DNA from: Varanus komodoensis | Taxonomy: Eukaryota > Chordata > Lepidosauria > Squamata > Varanidae | Reading direction: 5' to 3' | Assembly (NCBI RefSeq): GCF_004798865.1 | Contig: NW_025336087.1 | Span: 8,457,890-8,521,889 of the forward strand | Length of the DNA: 64,000 bases | Notes under the pieces: generated by a model | Told to the model about the DNA's origin: nothing | Seen by the model: the letters and a program-made list of their open reading frames with translations, nothing else | Databases searched by the model: none | Shown here: piece by piece, positions 9,900-20,909 of the stretch | How positions within the stretch are numbered: position 1 is the stretch's first letter | How the letters are laid out: every line of letters begins with the position of its first letter | Position numbers and translations under genes: made by a program

Positions 9900-11115
9900 G
9901 TAGTTTTAATGGTAAGGAGTTGCATTGAAAGCACATTTTCGCTGTTCCAAATGAAAAAAGCAAACCATGCCTTTAAGATGGATCCTCCTGCTTAACTGCT
10001 AGTCGTTTGGAGCATGTGATGCTTCTCAATTGGTCAGTGCTCTTAACATGATGCTATAGCCTGGGATTAATGATACTGGGTCTGCCCATCTTCACATTAA
10101 CATGCACACTAAATTTCTCACAGTATTTGAAATGATTTGATTCTCAATAACCACCTGATTCATCTCTGGGTTCACTACCTGTGGCCTTGGAATTGCTCTT
10201 CCTCGTCTGAGCTGGATTATATCTACAACCCTTAAAGGCTCTTTTATAGGAAGAGTGCATCCAATCACTACATTAGAGGGATTAGGATGTGGTTGCTGTG
10301 TATTTTTAGTCAAGTAGGATAGCTTTGGAAGGTGATGTTTAGGATTCAACAGAATTCATAGTTCTGCTTTTGCAAATGCAGTGGACAAAGTGCTGTGGTC
10401 TGCCTTCACATGTTTAAGAGATCTCTTAGCTGAACCACACAGTAATATCATGGGCTAGGGCTCGAGGTCAAAGTAGGGGCTACTAGCTAAATGCCACTGG
10501 TACACCAAAGCAGTAAATATTGGAACAATAGCCACCAATACTTTTAATTAAAAGGGAAATAAATTGTACCTGTGCAATGTAGCTTCATCCATCTGGAGAA
10601 TTAATCTGGACCTGGTTAAAGGAGACCAAACTGACTACCTTAGCAAAAATTAATACAGTGTAGTATCAAAGGCTCTGCCCTATATTTCAGAAAACCAGAC
10701 TGGAAGCAGGAGCTTTGATTGCTTCTGCACTGCTTACTATTATTCAAGCAGGGGTTTAACTTAGGTGAGTATCTCTACTCAGATACCCCCAACATCCCTA
10801 GATCTATCTCTCATTTTCTTAAATCCCATTTTTTTTCATGATATTTTGGAAAGGCACTGCCCTTCCTCTTCAGGCCCTACTGTAACTAAGCCTAAGGGCA
10901 TGTAACTTAATGGAATGCATATTCTTTGCTGTTTCTCCATGCTTCCTTTTCCCTTCCTCTCCCTAGGGATGGAAGAACTAGTGATTTTCAATCTCATTAC
11001 AATTCTCTGTAATGGATTTTCTAAGTTCATTTGGCTCAATCCAGTTTTTCATTTATGAACTATTTTATGGCCAGTTTGAATAGGAGAAGCATACAGTTCA
11101 AATGTGGGGGGATGT
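9900..11115. other. No recognisable feature
   Basis: An 85-codon minus-strand frame at 10092-10349 has no family motif. No repeat recognised. Confidence 0.4.
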
Positions 11116-11119
11116 GTAT

Positions 11120-11283
11120 TCTGTGCTTCTTTTATAACTTATATCTTTTATTTATTATATATTGTTAATTTTAATTTTATATTGTTATTTTTGTATTTTA
11201 TTGTATTTTATTGTGTTGTAAGCCGCCTCGAGGCTTCGGCAAGGGGCGGCATAGAAATGTTCAAATAAATAAATAAATAAAGT
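11120..11283 (+). mobile_element. L2-clade LINE 3' UTR and tail
   Basis: AT-rich tract followed by GTTGTAAGCCGCCTCGAGGC, TTCGGCAAGGGGCGGCATAG and (AAAT)n. This is the terminal hairpin-like box plus tail of the L2 family, the same end (in reverse) as at 13.34 kb. Extremely 5'-truncated. Confidence 0.75.
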
Positions 11284-11289
11284 GCCCAC

Positions 11290-11990
11290 TTTCCCCCACA
11301 GACTAAAGCATAAATGTCATTTTTTAAAAAGATATTCTTCATTGGAATTGCAGTTTCTGGTATGTTGCACATTTCACAGTTGGGATTGTGACCATGAAAT
11401 TTTTGAAAACTGCTCATATTTTTCCCCAGTTTCAAATCATAGATTTTAAGACCCTCAACAATCCTTTAAATAAGTAAATAAGTTCAAGTTATCCTGTGGA
11501 GGTGAACAGGCATGCATCTTTTCCTCTATTTTGTCAGTTGGTGTTTTTAAATGCTTATCTCCCAAACTGTTGTGATTGGATAAATGAGAAACCTGCAAGT
11601 TTCTGGCTGTTCTCAGGCCTGGTTTGCTGTTTTTCTGCCAGGTTAAAATGGCTTTGAATGGGTATTGCTCAGCCAAATAGCCTAAAGGAAACCCATGTAA
11701 CTGGGAAATTTTACTTCAGTTAATATTTTGGGAACAGAAAATAACCATTAGGTGCAAGAGCTCCAAAGAATGCAAGTTAGACTTGGCACTTGAAAACTTA
11801 CATTGTACAAAGACCAACTTCTGGTTAAGCCAGCTCTCAGGTAAGTGGCAAAGCTAAAAGCTTAGTAACACTGGCATAAACTGATAGCACAGAAAACCTG
11901 TACATATACCAGCAAAGACAATTTACCTTTCTACCTTCCTGTTGTGTAAGTGGTCTCCATGGTCTTAAGAAGTGGACTTTTCCCATCTCC
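11290..11990. other. No recognisable feature
   Basis: Two minus-strand open frames (11208-11435 and 11455-11676) overlap this stretch, but neither shows a family motif. Confidence 0.4.
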
Positions 11991-11994
11991 TACC

Positions 11995-12072
11995 TGTTCC
12001 TTTTGCATACAGGGATTGATTGTGTGGTCTTGGTATGCAACACAAGCATTCTGCCACTGAGCTATGGTCCCA
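11995..12072 (-). mobile_element. tRNA-derived SINE head (second SINE family)
   Basis: On the minus strand it reads GGGACCATAGCTCAGTGGCA followed by GAATGCTTGTGTTGCATACC. This is a tRNA-like box A region (TAGCTCAGTGG). A weak box B follows. The same head occurs at 49.64 kb and 51.25 kb with a body attached. Not a tRNA gene: no acceptor stem pairing was found. Confidence 0.55.
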
Positions 12073-12138
12073 TATAATTTATCCACATTGACAAAACTGC
12101 AAAGTTTAATGTATATGGACTCAGAAACAAGATTTCCA

Positions 12139-12230
12139 GTTCAATTCTGTGCATGAAACCAGACATAAGCCCAGCTGTGTTCAGTGGGACAGTCCCAGCT
12201 AAGCAGGCGTAAGGTTATGCAACCTTAGAC
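12139..12230. repeat. Short dispersed repeat, class unknown
   Basis: Contains CAATTCTGTGCATG, GTGTTCAGTGGGACAGTCCC and GCGTAAGGTTATGCAACC. Same family as 4528-4615. Confidence 0.4.
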
Positions 12231-13330
12231 CCTCTCTCACAGAGCTATCTAATGACAGACCAGAGAGCTAGACTTCTGATTCCAGACTTAGGTTTTGATA
12301 GTTTCACATGGGCTCAAATGCTCCTTCTCATAACCTGGCCCTTAAAAGTCTTCACATACACAAGATGTTGGCATGAGAAGTTGGAAGTGACAAGATTTGA
12401 TGCAGAGAAATTCAAGTAGACAGAAAATGTTCAAGAAGGTTTGCTGTTGTTAAATAGAGTATTGTGTTTGAGGGTTGGACTGGCTCTTCACATTTATATG
12501 CCTCAAGCTTGCATTGTTAGGTGAGCTTACAGCTCCTTGCTCCTTAATTCAGATGTCTTGGTGCCAAATGAGTTAAATCACACTGTTTTGACAACTTTCC
12601 AACATAAAGAATAGCAAAGCACTCCACAGTCAGTAGGATAATTTTACAGCAAAATCACTTTTTAATGAGAAGTATATCAGCAGTGTAGAGCTTTTGAAGT
12701 TATTAGGATTGACTGATAAGCAGCCATACTGAGTTCATTGATGGAAAAGCATCATTTTCTGAAGAAAACTCTTGTTAAAGACTGGAAGTCACAGTTACGT
12801 CATGGCTTAGTTAATTGGCTTCACCTGTCATTTGTTAGCTGCAATAATCCAATAGTCTCTAAACCACTTGTTGAAAGGTCAGAAGGATCAGGGAAACGCT
12901 CAGTTTACTGAGGGAAAATGATTAGATGTTCATGCTGAAAGCCTGTTGTGCTTGTTAGGTTCAAATTGTCACTCATAAATCAAAAAGTGTACTTCCCATA
13001 GAAAAGCATTGCAAATAATAAAGGTTAAATAAGTTAATACTGCTTTTCCCTCAGTCTGTGATTAGCAATTGCACATGATGCCGGGTTCTGACATGAGGCT
13101 TGCCTGTTTCTGGTTTTTATAGCTGCTTACAGGAAGAGGGAGCAATATTATTGCGTGAACATGGCCAGAGTCTAACCTAGTACAGCACACTTGCTTAAAT
13201 TGTTTAACTTGGTTGGTAAAGTGTGTTAGAAAAGTCACTGTTCTCATGTAACTGGCTTATTTGTAATTTTCTTTGCTCCTGACATGCTGATCTTCCATTG
13301 CTTTGCATTGAGGTATTTGTTTGCTATGGG
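12231..13330. other. Apparently single-copy non-coding stretch
   Basis: I recognise no repeat family here. It holds a TTACGTCA bZIP-type octamer near 12796 and several homeodomain-like AATC/TAAT words. That is weak support for a regulatory role, and conservation cannot be judged from one sequence. Confidence 0.3.
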
Positions 13331-13334
13331 AAGC

Positions 13335-14236
13335 AATCTTATTTATTTATTTAGGGAACTTCTATGCCGCCCCATTCACTGAAGCCTCGGGGCGACTCAC
13401 AATCATAAATAAATAACATAATATAAAACAATATAATTTAACAGTATAAATTAAGTTGCCCTGACCAAAGAATAAAATAAATAAATACTATTAACAGTTA
13501 AAATAACATTTGAATAAAAAGTTCTTCGCCTGGCACCGTAAAACAAATAACGACGGCACCAGGCGGACCTCTCTGGGGAGTGCATTCCATAGATTGGGTG
13601 CCACCACAGAGAAAGCCCTCCTCCGAGTACTTTCCCTCCTAATTTCCTTCACTGAGGTTCCCGGAGAAGGGCCTCTCCCGCTGATCTCAAGGGGCGGGCG
13701 GGCGGGCTGGCAGGCATATGTGGACGTAAGCGCTCCTTCAGGTAACCAGGACCCAAGCTGTTAAGGTCATAACCAACACCTTGAATTGGGCCTGGACTTC
13801 AATGGGAAGCCAGTGAAGCTGACGGAGAACTGGAGTCATGTGAACATAACGCCCAGTCCCCGTCAGCAGCCTGGCATCTCTATTTTGAACCAATTGAAGT
13901 ATCCGGACCGTCTTCAAGGGCAGCCCCACGTAGAGCGCGTTACATAAGTCAAGTCAGGAAGTCACCAACGCATGTGTCACTGTTGCCAGGCAGTCGTTCT
14001 CCAGGTAGGGGCGCAGCTGATGGATCAGCCGAAGCTGAAAGAAAGCGCTCCTCGCCACCGCTGTCACCTGAGCTTCCAGTGAAAGCTCTGGGTTGAGGAG
14101 CACTCCCAAGCTGCGGACCTTGTCCCTAAGAGGGAGTGCTACCCCATTCAGGACTAGGTTCAATTCACCTTCCCCGAAGCCCGATCCGCCAACCAACAGG
14201 ACCTCTGTCTTGTCTGGATTGAGCTTCAGTTTATTT
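13335..14236 (-). mobile_element. L2-clade LINE, 3' 0.9 kb, antisense
   Basis: The minus strand reads, 5' to 3', NKLKLNPDKTEVLLVGGSG (14.2 kb), LGVLLNPELSLEAQVTAVAR (about 14.1 kb), ILQLVQNRDARLLTGTGRY and LRQLHWLPIEVQAQFKVLVM (13.75-13.93 kb), then FSVVAPNLWNALPREVRLAP across a frame change (13.56-13.63 kb). The 3' UTR and tail lie at 13339-13500. These are the reverse transcriptase C-terminal blocks of the L2 clade. The frame is broken and the element is 5'-truncated. It is among the better-kept L2 copies here. Confidence 0.85.
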
Positions 14237-14239
14237 ATC

Positions 14240-15530
14240 TTATTTTAGGCAGCTTTTCTGTAGCTCAGCTCTGAGGAATTCCTGTTCCACGGATGGATCC
14301 GTGGAAGCAATATTTCTTGTGGTATGAGAATCATGCATCCAGGTGTTTCATGTGGAATGGACTCTGATGCCATTCATCCTTTGTCTGTAGATCAGCAATA
14401 TTTAACTGCTCAGTTAGTTTAATAGTTTTAAAGGTTTTTTTTTTATTAGCTATCAGTGTGACCCTGATTTTCCCGCAGTTTATGGTTAACAACTCCAGGT
14501 TTGGCTATTTCATGAAGCACTGTCTTTCTGGCTTGTTGGGAAGGGAACTGGACTTCATATGCAAACACAAAGCTCATTCTCACTATTATGTGTGAATGCA
14601 TTAACAGTCTGACCTGTTGGAGAAACAGTGATGCATAACCTTTAAATAAATTGAAAATTACCTTTAGTTTGAAAGCATTGAAAAAGGCTCTAATACTTAG
14701 TGTTGCAGACTATGACAGATGGGATTGGCATAAGGGACTTTTTTTCCTTATAATTACTGTTTATGCCTACAGGGTTCTGAGGGTTAAGTGGCTGGTTTGA
14801 TGTGATGGTAATTAATAAGTATATTGGCATATAACAGTGTTGAATAGTAGCTATTGTTTCCTCAGAGCTGAACCCTTCCAGCTACAGAATCAGCAAGAAT
14901 GCCTGCTAAGACAAAGTGTCAATGTTGTCTCCAAATCATGGGACAAGCCAGCTGCTAAATTAGAGGTGTAAGAAAAGCAGCAGGGGAATGGGACATGTAG
15001 TGACAGCATTATCCATATTCTGTTCCTCATTTTGAGCTATAAAATTGCTTCACCCTTCCTAATAGCTTTTAGAAAATAGGACCAATTCTAAATATGCGTC
15101 ATTTTGTTGGATGTTAAGCATAATGGGGAGCACATGTCACAAAAGTGTAACAACTTTGCATTAGCCTAAAAGAGAGAAGTCTCAAATTCATTTTTCCAGG
15201 ATTTTCTGCTCTTATCCCGAAAATCACTGTTAGTCAACAAAGGAATCCAGTCAGAGCTCTTTATTTCTAGAAGTCTCTTAAAGCCCCAGCATAACAGCAA
15301 CATGGAGAAAGCCAGGATGGGGCAGCCAACAACATGAAATATGTCCAAATAAAGTAGTGGCTTTCCAGAAAGTTGGCCTATGACTCCTATCAGCCATAGC
15401 CAGTATAATCAATTGAGAGATTTCCCATCAAGAAAGACTATTTACTTTTTGTATGTGGTTTATGTCTCATATTTAAGGGAGACCTAAAAAAAGTTAGGTA
15501 ACCATGTACCCAGGGGCCTTGGCTAATTGT
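14240..15530. other. No recognisable feature
   Basis: Apart from a short inverted repeat (CCACGGATGGATCCGTGG near 14287-14304), nothing was recognised. Confidence 0.4.
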
Positions 15531-15536
15531 CAGGGA

Positions 15537-15745
15537 GAGGCAGCATGATGCAGTGGTTACATTGTCAAAATTAGGACTGAGAATCCAGGTTCAAATCCTC
15601 ACTCAGCCATGAAGTTGTTTGCCTGCTCCCTAAATAGGGATTTGATCCTGGGTTCCTTTGTGCTAGTCAGTCTTTCTGAGTAACCTTTCATGACAATTGG
15701 GAGGAGTAGGAGAACCATGTACTCTCAGAGTTAAAAAAAACAACT
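15537..15745 (+). mobile_element. tRNA-derived MIR-like (CORE) SINE, diverged
   Basis: The head reads CAGCATGATGCAGTGGTTAC and AATCCAGGTTCAAATCCTCA (box B), followed by CTCAGCCATGAAG. The body is disturbed by extra sequence (15625-15665) before GGGAGGAGTAGGAGAACCAT, the 3' part of the family. Confidence 0.6.
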
Positions 15746-15749
15746 ACTA

Positions 15750-15897
15750 AATGCCTTGCATCATCTTAAAGACTAGCAAGTTTACTTTGGCAAGCTTACA
15801 CTAGAATAAACAAGTTTATGCCAGAATGAATTTGCTAGTTTTCAAGGTTCCACAAGATGCTTTGTTGTTTTTGATGCAATAGACTAACAGAGCCACC
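15750..15897. repeat. Foldback dispersed repeat of uncertain class
   Basis: Contains TAAAGACTAGCAAGTTTACT and, 50-80 bases on, GCCAGAATGAATTTGCTAGT, which are imperfect inverted copies of each other. It continues into AAGGTTCCACAAGATGCTTT and GCAATAGACTAACAGAGCC. I recognise this wording as an abundant sauropsid repeat ('gtgccacaag...cagactaacacggc') but do not know its class with certainty. Confidence 0.45.
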
Positions 15898-16610
15898 TTG
15901 GAGAAATCCTTGGAGGAAGGGGAAGATATAGAAAATACTTGTGGTTTTTGTTTTCGCTTGTTTTTGAGTCTTTTGCACGTGCAAGAGACTTCCAAGAGTT
16001 GGAAGGGTGCTGGAGGTGAATAGAGAAATCCAAAACGGGGTGAGCCAAGCCAGTTAACCTTGCCATCTGGCCCGCCTAATGTTTGTACAAGGGGTGTGAA
16101 ACTATTTTCAGGCTGAGCAGTGAGTTGCCCCTCACCCCATGAGGTGGGTGTTTTCAGAGGGTGATGTCCTGCCATTGATGCCACCCCCCACTCCTCTCTT
16201 TTTTTTCTTCAGCTGGAAGAAGGCATACATTGCAGGAGATATGGAGGGCAGGAAATTATCAACATGCTAGGAAGAGTTCTCACCCTCCCCCCTTCCAGTG
16301 CTGACAGTTCCACCATCTTGTATCTTCTCATGAGGGGCAGAGACAAGGCAAAATGATTATGTGCCTGATGGTGCTTACCTATGGGAAATCATGCTCTCCT
16401 GGTCTTTGGCAGGCTGTTAAGATACATGATATTCCACTGTATTAAAATCATACTGTAATCCACCATTGTATTCTTTGCTTATTGTGATGATTAAATTGTG
16501 AAATAGAATCCTTCAAATACTGCATATAGCCAAAAATGCATTGTTTTTGTTCACTGAATCTAGAATAGAGCTAATATGGGAAGTTCTGAAGGTTCTATGC
16601 CTGTTAGTAA
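15898..16610. other. No recognisable feature
   Basis: A 122-codon minus-strand frame (15816-16184) runs into the neighbouring repeat and shows no family motif. A purine/pyrimidine-rich patch lies at 16190-16310. Confidence 0.4.
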
Positions 16611-16616
16611 CCTTTA

Positions 16617-16757
16617 CAGAAAGGTGACCAAACTGGCTCAGCAGAAGAGCCACACACAGTAAATGTCAGATGTTTGAGAGCCACAGGTGGGTACCCACGG
16701 CGAAAAGCTGCTCAAAGAACCACCTGCAGCTCCCAAGCCTCAGTTTGGCCAACCCTG
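16617..16757. mobile_element. hAT-like non-autonomous relic
   Basis: Left end CAGAAAGGTGACCAAACTGG, right end CTCAGTTTGGCCAACCCTG, imperfect inverted repeats. The inside reads AGAAGAGCCACAC and GAGAGCCACAGGTGG, as in common amniote 'agagccacatgtggc' hAT elements. No 8-bp target duplication survives. Confidence 0.45.
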
Positions 16758-16799
16758 CAATAGCACATTAATGAATTCATGTCATTATTATTTTAATTC

Positions 16800-17445
16800 T
16801 CATATAATGTTGGTCCTCTACCAGCTCCACTGGCTTCCAGTTGAAGTCCAGGCCCAATTCTCAAGGTACTGGTTTTGACCTATAAAGCCCTAAATGGCTT
16901 GGGACCAGCATACCTGAAGGAACATCTCCTTCCTTATATGCCTTCATGCCCCTTAAGATCTGTGGGAGAGGCCCTGCTCCGGGAGCCCTCCTTGAAGGAG
17001 GTAAAAAGGGCATCTACTTGGAGTTGGGCCTTCTCTGCAGTGGCACCCAGATTGTGGAATGCGCTTCCCAGAGAGGTTTGCCTGGCACCGAGCCTATATT
17101 CTTTTTGGTGCCAGGTTAAAACCTTTTTATTTGAATGTCATTTTAAGAATTACAGTTTTTAGATTTCTAAAGTTAACAGTCGCATTTTATTTTATTTTAT
17201 TTTATTTTATTATTTTATCTATTTTATTTATTTATTTTCCTTATGATTGCGATTTATTCTCTTTTGCTTATTATTGGTTTAATTTGATGGTATTTTGTTA
17301 GTACTGCTTGTACTTATCTATTATTTGTTGTATTATGGATTGTATTTTCATTGTTCTGAATTTATATTCTGCAAGCCATCTTGAGGCATTTAGTGAAAGA
17401 CAGGATAAAAATGTTTTATTTAATTAAACTAATGTCAAAACATTA
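16800..17445 (+). mobile_element. L2-clade LINE, 3' end
   Basis: Plus-strand frames at 16800-17162 read LYQLHWLPVEVQAQFSRYWF, then MTYKALNGLGPAYLKEHLLP and FSAVAPRLWNALPREVCLAP, which are L2 ORF2 C-terminal blocks. A 3' UTR with an (ATTTT)n run (17185-17225) follows, then the terminal box GCAAGCCATCTTGAGGCATT near 17370. 5'-truncated, with one frame change between the two frames. Confidence 0.85.
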
Positions 17446-17672
17446 TAACAACAAATAAATGCTTTGTTGACTGATGGATTCTTTGAAATTCATATTACGC
17501 CTGATCTTACTCATCCAGTAGCACAAGCATATTTGGAAGGAGGTTCTGTGACCCTGCTGTTCTCAAATAAGCTTAATGCCAATGCTAAATGTTTCAGTCA
17601 GAGGAAGCATAAGTACAAATGCTTGCTGCCCAGAATCTAGTACTTGTTTGTAACAGACAACTCTACCGTATT
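17446..17672. other. No recognisable feature
   Basis: Spacer between the L2 tail and the hAT element. Confidence 0.4.
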
Positions 17673-17680
17673 TTCTAGAG

Positions 17681-18131
17681 CAGAGGTTCCCAAACTGTGT
17701 TCTGTGGAACCCAAGGGTTCCTCAAAAACCTTGTAGAGGTTCCACGAAAAATCTCAAATTTAAAATGGATTTTAAAGTGAAACCACACAAGACCAACTAT
17801 TTGATTGTCAGTTGGTACCCAAGCAGCAAACAAGGAAATGCATCACATCATTTGGTTCCTAGGCCTCTATTATGTAGTTTTGGGAATAATTGAAAGAATT
17901 CATTTGGAATGTTACCATATAATTGCTTTATTCGTTAGTTATATTTAAAATGTTTTATCTTTATTTGCAAACCTACTACATTGTGCAAAGCACTTAGACA
18001 ATCAGAGCATCCAAAAGAAGGAAGAACATTGTGGGTTCACAGTGCTTGGAATGGGATAGAGTTAGGGTTGTGTAGAGAGGAAAAAAAGTCTTCAGAAAGG
18101 TTCCATGACTGAAAAAGTTTGGGAACCACTG
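17681..18131. mobile_element. Non-autonomous hAT transposon (451 bp)
   Basis: Inverted ends CAGAGGTTCCCAAAC and GTTTGGGAACCACTG. 8-bp target duplication TTCTAGAG (17673-17680) and TTCTAGAT (18132-18139), seven of eight matching. No transposase motif inside. The right duplication touches the LTR-like fossil starting at 18139. Confidence 0.8.
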
Positions 18132-18138
18132 TTCTAGA

Positions 18139-19040
18139 TGTTAGGAACGAAATTAAGTTCCAAGTAGTGACAACACGGGAGGCAAAGTAGCAAGCAGTAC
18201 TAGTTTAATATGTTCTTGCAAGAGCAGGCACCCACCTCACAGGTAGCGCGCGTGCCATTTTCACAAGAGACATTGCCTTTTATTCCCTTTTCCTGGCTTG
18301 CAGACCCTGCCTCTTTTCTCCCATTGGCTGGGTTACTAAGAGGTCACAATCTTCTCCATCTGCCTACATCATACTACTCCTTGATATGTTTCCCCTCCTG
18401 CTCATACATCCCATGTTCATACTAATAAGCCCATTACCTATGAGAGGTGTGTCAGCTATTATTCATAAGCCTATTAAGTGTGCGCACTACTTACTATAAG
18501 TTCAATAGGTTGTCTTGACCTTGGAATGGTTTTGACTGGTGACCACTTATCTCCCAAAACTGCTGGGAGGATGAGATAGGAAGAACAAACCTTCTTCCAA
18601 GCTCATTATCTCCTTTTCCCTTCCACAGACTGGCCAGCTGTAAAAGACAATCAATTACCTACTATCTTCCGCAAAAGTAACGGTTTAACCAATGTCCTCA
18701 ACCACTCTTGTGTTCTTCAGAACTTTGATTTAAGAAGAACTCTTCTACCATTTCCCTTGTGTTCAAACTCAGCCATACCATATACTATTAGCTCACCTTT
18801 ACTTGTTTATATCAGTAACCAATTTAAACCTGCCTATTTTCTTCTACTTCCTGTTTAGAAATCTTTACACAGTTCTGTACTCTGGCCTTTGGCCTTATAA
18901 GGGTCTTTTGCTCTGGTCTTTAGTAATCCATCATTCTTCTGTTAGTAACAGTAATTTTCCTTCTCTCACATAGAGAGTTAATGCAGTACTAGGTAAGACT
19001 ATGGTATCTCCATTGTTTTCACTGCACTCTTGGGAGTGAC
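18139..19040 (-). mobile_element. LTR-like fossil (possible solo LTR)
   Basis: Read on the minus strand the block starts TGTCACTCCC and ends CGTTCCTAACA, giving TG...CA ends. It has a TATA-like GGGAATAAAAGGC about 650 bases in, an ATTAAA poly(A) signal further on, and a GC-richer stretch between. This order (U3, TATA box, R, poly(A) signal, U5) and the length of about 900 bp suit a retroviral-type LTR. No internal region and no matching target duplication were found, so the boundaries and the class are uncertain. Age cannot be judged from one LTR. Confidence 0.4.
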
Positions 19041-19856
19041 AGGTTTTGCACTTTAAAAAATATCCCTACAAACAAGTAGAAACCCTCATTTATACAGACC
19101 AACAGAGCTGTTTTCTGCAAGCTTCTTCTTGTTTCAGGTTCTTTATTTTGAAACAAGTAATTTGTTTTTTTTTTTAAACAAGGTAACAACTTTATAATGA
19201 AAACATCAACACACTTAGCTTAATATTGTTTACTGTAGATTCATTGCATTTTTGGATTGTTTTCCCTGATCTTGTATCCATTTAAGATCTGTTGTAGCCC
19301 CAAAATGATCAGTTTTCCATTATTAGCCACCTTAGTTCCAAACTAGGCCTGCTTACTTGGTAGATACTGGCCTGAAGATCTCGCCTCTTCCTATGTAATG
19401 AAGGAGAACCAGGTTTCAAAGATGTCCTGTTTGATTTTTTTTTAATCTCATCAAGTATTTGTGTTGTGTATGCTTTTCAGCAAGAACCACCTCCCAGGTT
19501 TTTAGAAACCGACCATTCACAGTGTATCCTATTTTCATTTTCATCCATTTTTGTCACTGCTGGTAGTACTAAAACTGGGTCTTTATATAGCTTTTGTGTC
19601 ATTAAAAATAGAAGGAAGAGCTAATAACTGGGTGACCTGAACTGTTTGTTTTGTTATTTAAGAACTGTAAAGAAAAATGGCTGTTCAAAATATTTGCACA
19701 TTTTCAAATGCTAACTGCATATGGAATAAAGTACCTTTGATCTGACCACATCTCCAGCAATTAGGAGAAAGATTTTTGTAAATCAATGTATTCTTTGTAT
19801 TTTTATATATAATGGTAATTTATTATGTACTATTGTATTTCAATGTATTTTATCAT
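19041..19856. other. No recognisable feature
   Basis: AT-rich sequence up to the assembly gap. Confidence 0.4.
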
Positions 19857-19956
19857 NNNNNNNNNNNNNNNNNNNNNNNNNNNNNNNNNNNNNNNNNNNN
19901 NNNNNNNNNNNNNNNNNNNNNNNNNNNNNNNNNNNNNNNNNNNNNNNNNNNNNNNN
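19857..19956. other. Assembly gap (100 N)
   Basis: Exactly 100 N, the conventional placeholder for a gap of unknown size. Open frames running through it are artefacts. Confidence 0.98.
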
Positions 19957-20119
19957 TGTTCCAGGACTTCAATAAAAGGTTGGAATGCACCACTCCCTAA
20001 CAAAGTATCCTGACATAAATCTTGAAGAATTAGAATCTTCATTCCTGTATGCTCTATGCTGCATACATTGTTTAATGCTCTAAATATTTCCTCTCACTTT
20101 GTGTGCTAGCAAACCACAT

Positions 20120-20480
20120 TATTATATTCCTGGGGGTACTTTGACTGATCTCATGGATGTGATGATTCTTATGAGTCCTTTCTGTGTCAGTCTTAAATCC
20201 AGTTTTGGACATCTTGTTACTGTATGACTAACAATCTCTGAGCCTTCTTCCTTTTCCTCCATACCTCTAATTCTAACATCCAGACGGTCTTTGTCCTCAA
20301 TGTTTGCAAATTTAATCTGCTGCTCCCTGCTAGTTTTAGACACTTGCTGTAGTTTTCCTTCTTTTTCCCCTGTTATTTTAAGCTTCACTGCACACATTAG
20401 CTTTATTTTCTTGTCAAACAGTTTCCCTGTCAATTCTGAGAGCTTAGAGTTTACTGGGAATAGTCCACTTTAAAGCTGTT
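20120..20480 (-). mobile_element. L1-clade LINE, ORF1 remnant
   Basis: A minus-strand frame (20122-20433) reads a lysine/glutamate-rich helix (KFANIEDKDRLDVRIRGMEE), which matches the junction of the L1 ORF1p coiled coil with its RNA-binding domain (usual form 'IEDLEDRSRRNNLRIRGLPE'). ORF1p binds L1 RNA as a trimer. Only about 100 codons survive, and the copy may extend towards the N gap. Similarity is by motif only. Confidence 0.55.
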
Positions 20481-20589
20481 TGCCAGTCTTTTGCCAGATC
20501 CATACTCACTTATTTGAATTGTGAAATTATTTCTTTTTCTAAGTTATAGGTCTCAATATTTTTGGTATAAATATTAATATAATACTAAT

Positions 20590-20815
20590 TAAATTAATTG
20601 TATTTATTGCCCACCCTTTTTTATGCAGGGAGCCTAAGGCAGCTTAATCATAATCATCTGCCACCTCTTCATTTTATCCTCTCAACAACTCTGTGAGTTA
20701 GATTAGGTTGAGTCAGTGACTGGCCAAAGTTACCCAGTGAGCTTTGTGGCCAAGTGGGAACCAGAGCCTGGATTTCCCAAGGCCCAGTCCAACACACTAA
20801 CCACCACACCCCATT
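20590..20815 (-). mobile_element. tRNA-derived MIR-like (CORE) SINE
   Basis: Plus strand shows ATTTATTGCCCACCC (tail), CTCTGTGAGTTAGATTAGGT, CAGTGACTGGCCAAAGTTAC and CCAGTCCAACACACTAACCA, the reverse of the family's tail, CORE and tRNA-like head. It lies directly upstream (in minus orientation) of the L1 ORF1 remnant. Confidence 0.75.
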
Positions 20816-20871
20816 AGCTTAAGATGTTTAGGAATCTTTACTGCGCTGTTGGCACAATGTTTGCTCTCACT

Positions 20872-20908
20872 CTAGAGTATTTATCACTCTAGAGTATTTA
20901 TCTGGTTC
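20872..20908. repeat. Short tandem duplication
   Basis: The 17-bp unit CACTCTAGAGTATTTAT is present twice in a row. Confidence 0.8.
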
Positions 20909-20909
20909 T

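Noticed and set aside
10092-10349. 85-codon minus-strand frame
   Set aside because: No recognisable family. Too short to support without conservation.
15816-16184. 122-codon minus-strand frame as a gene
   Set aside because: One end is the foldback repeat and the remainder shows no motif.
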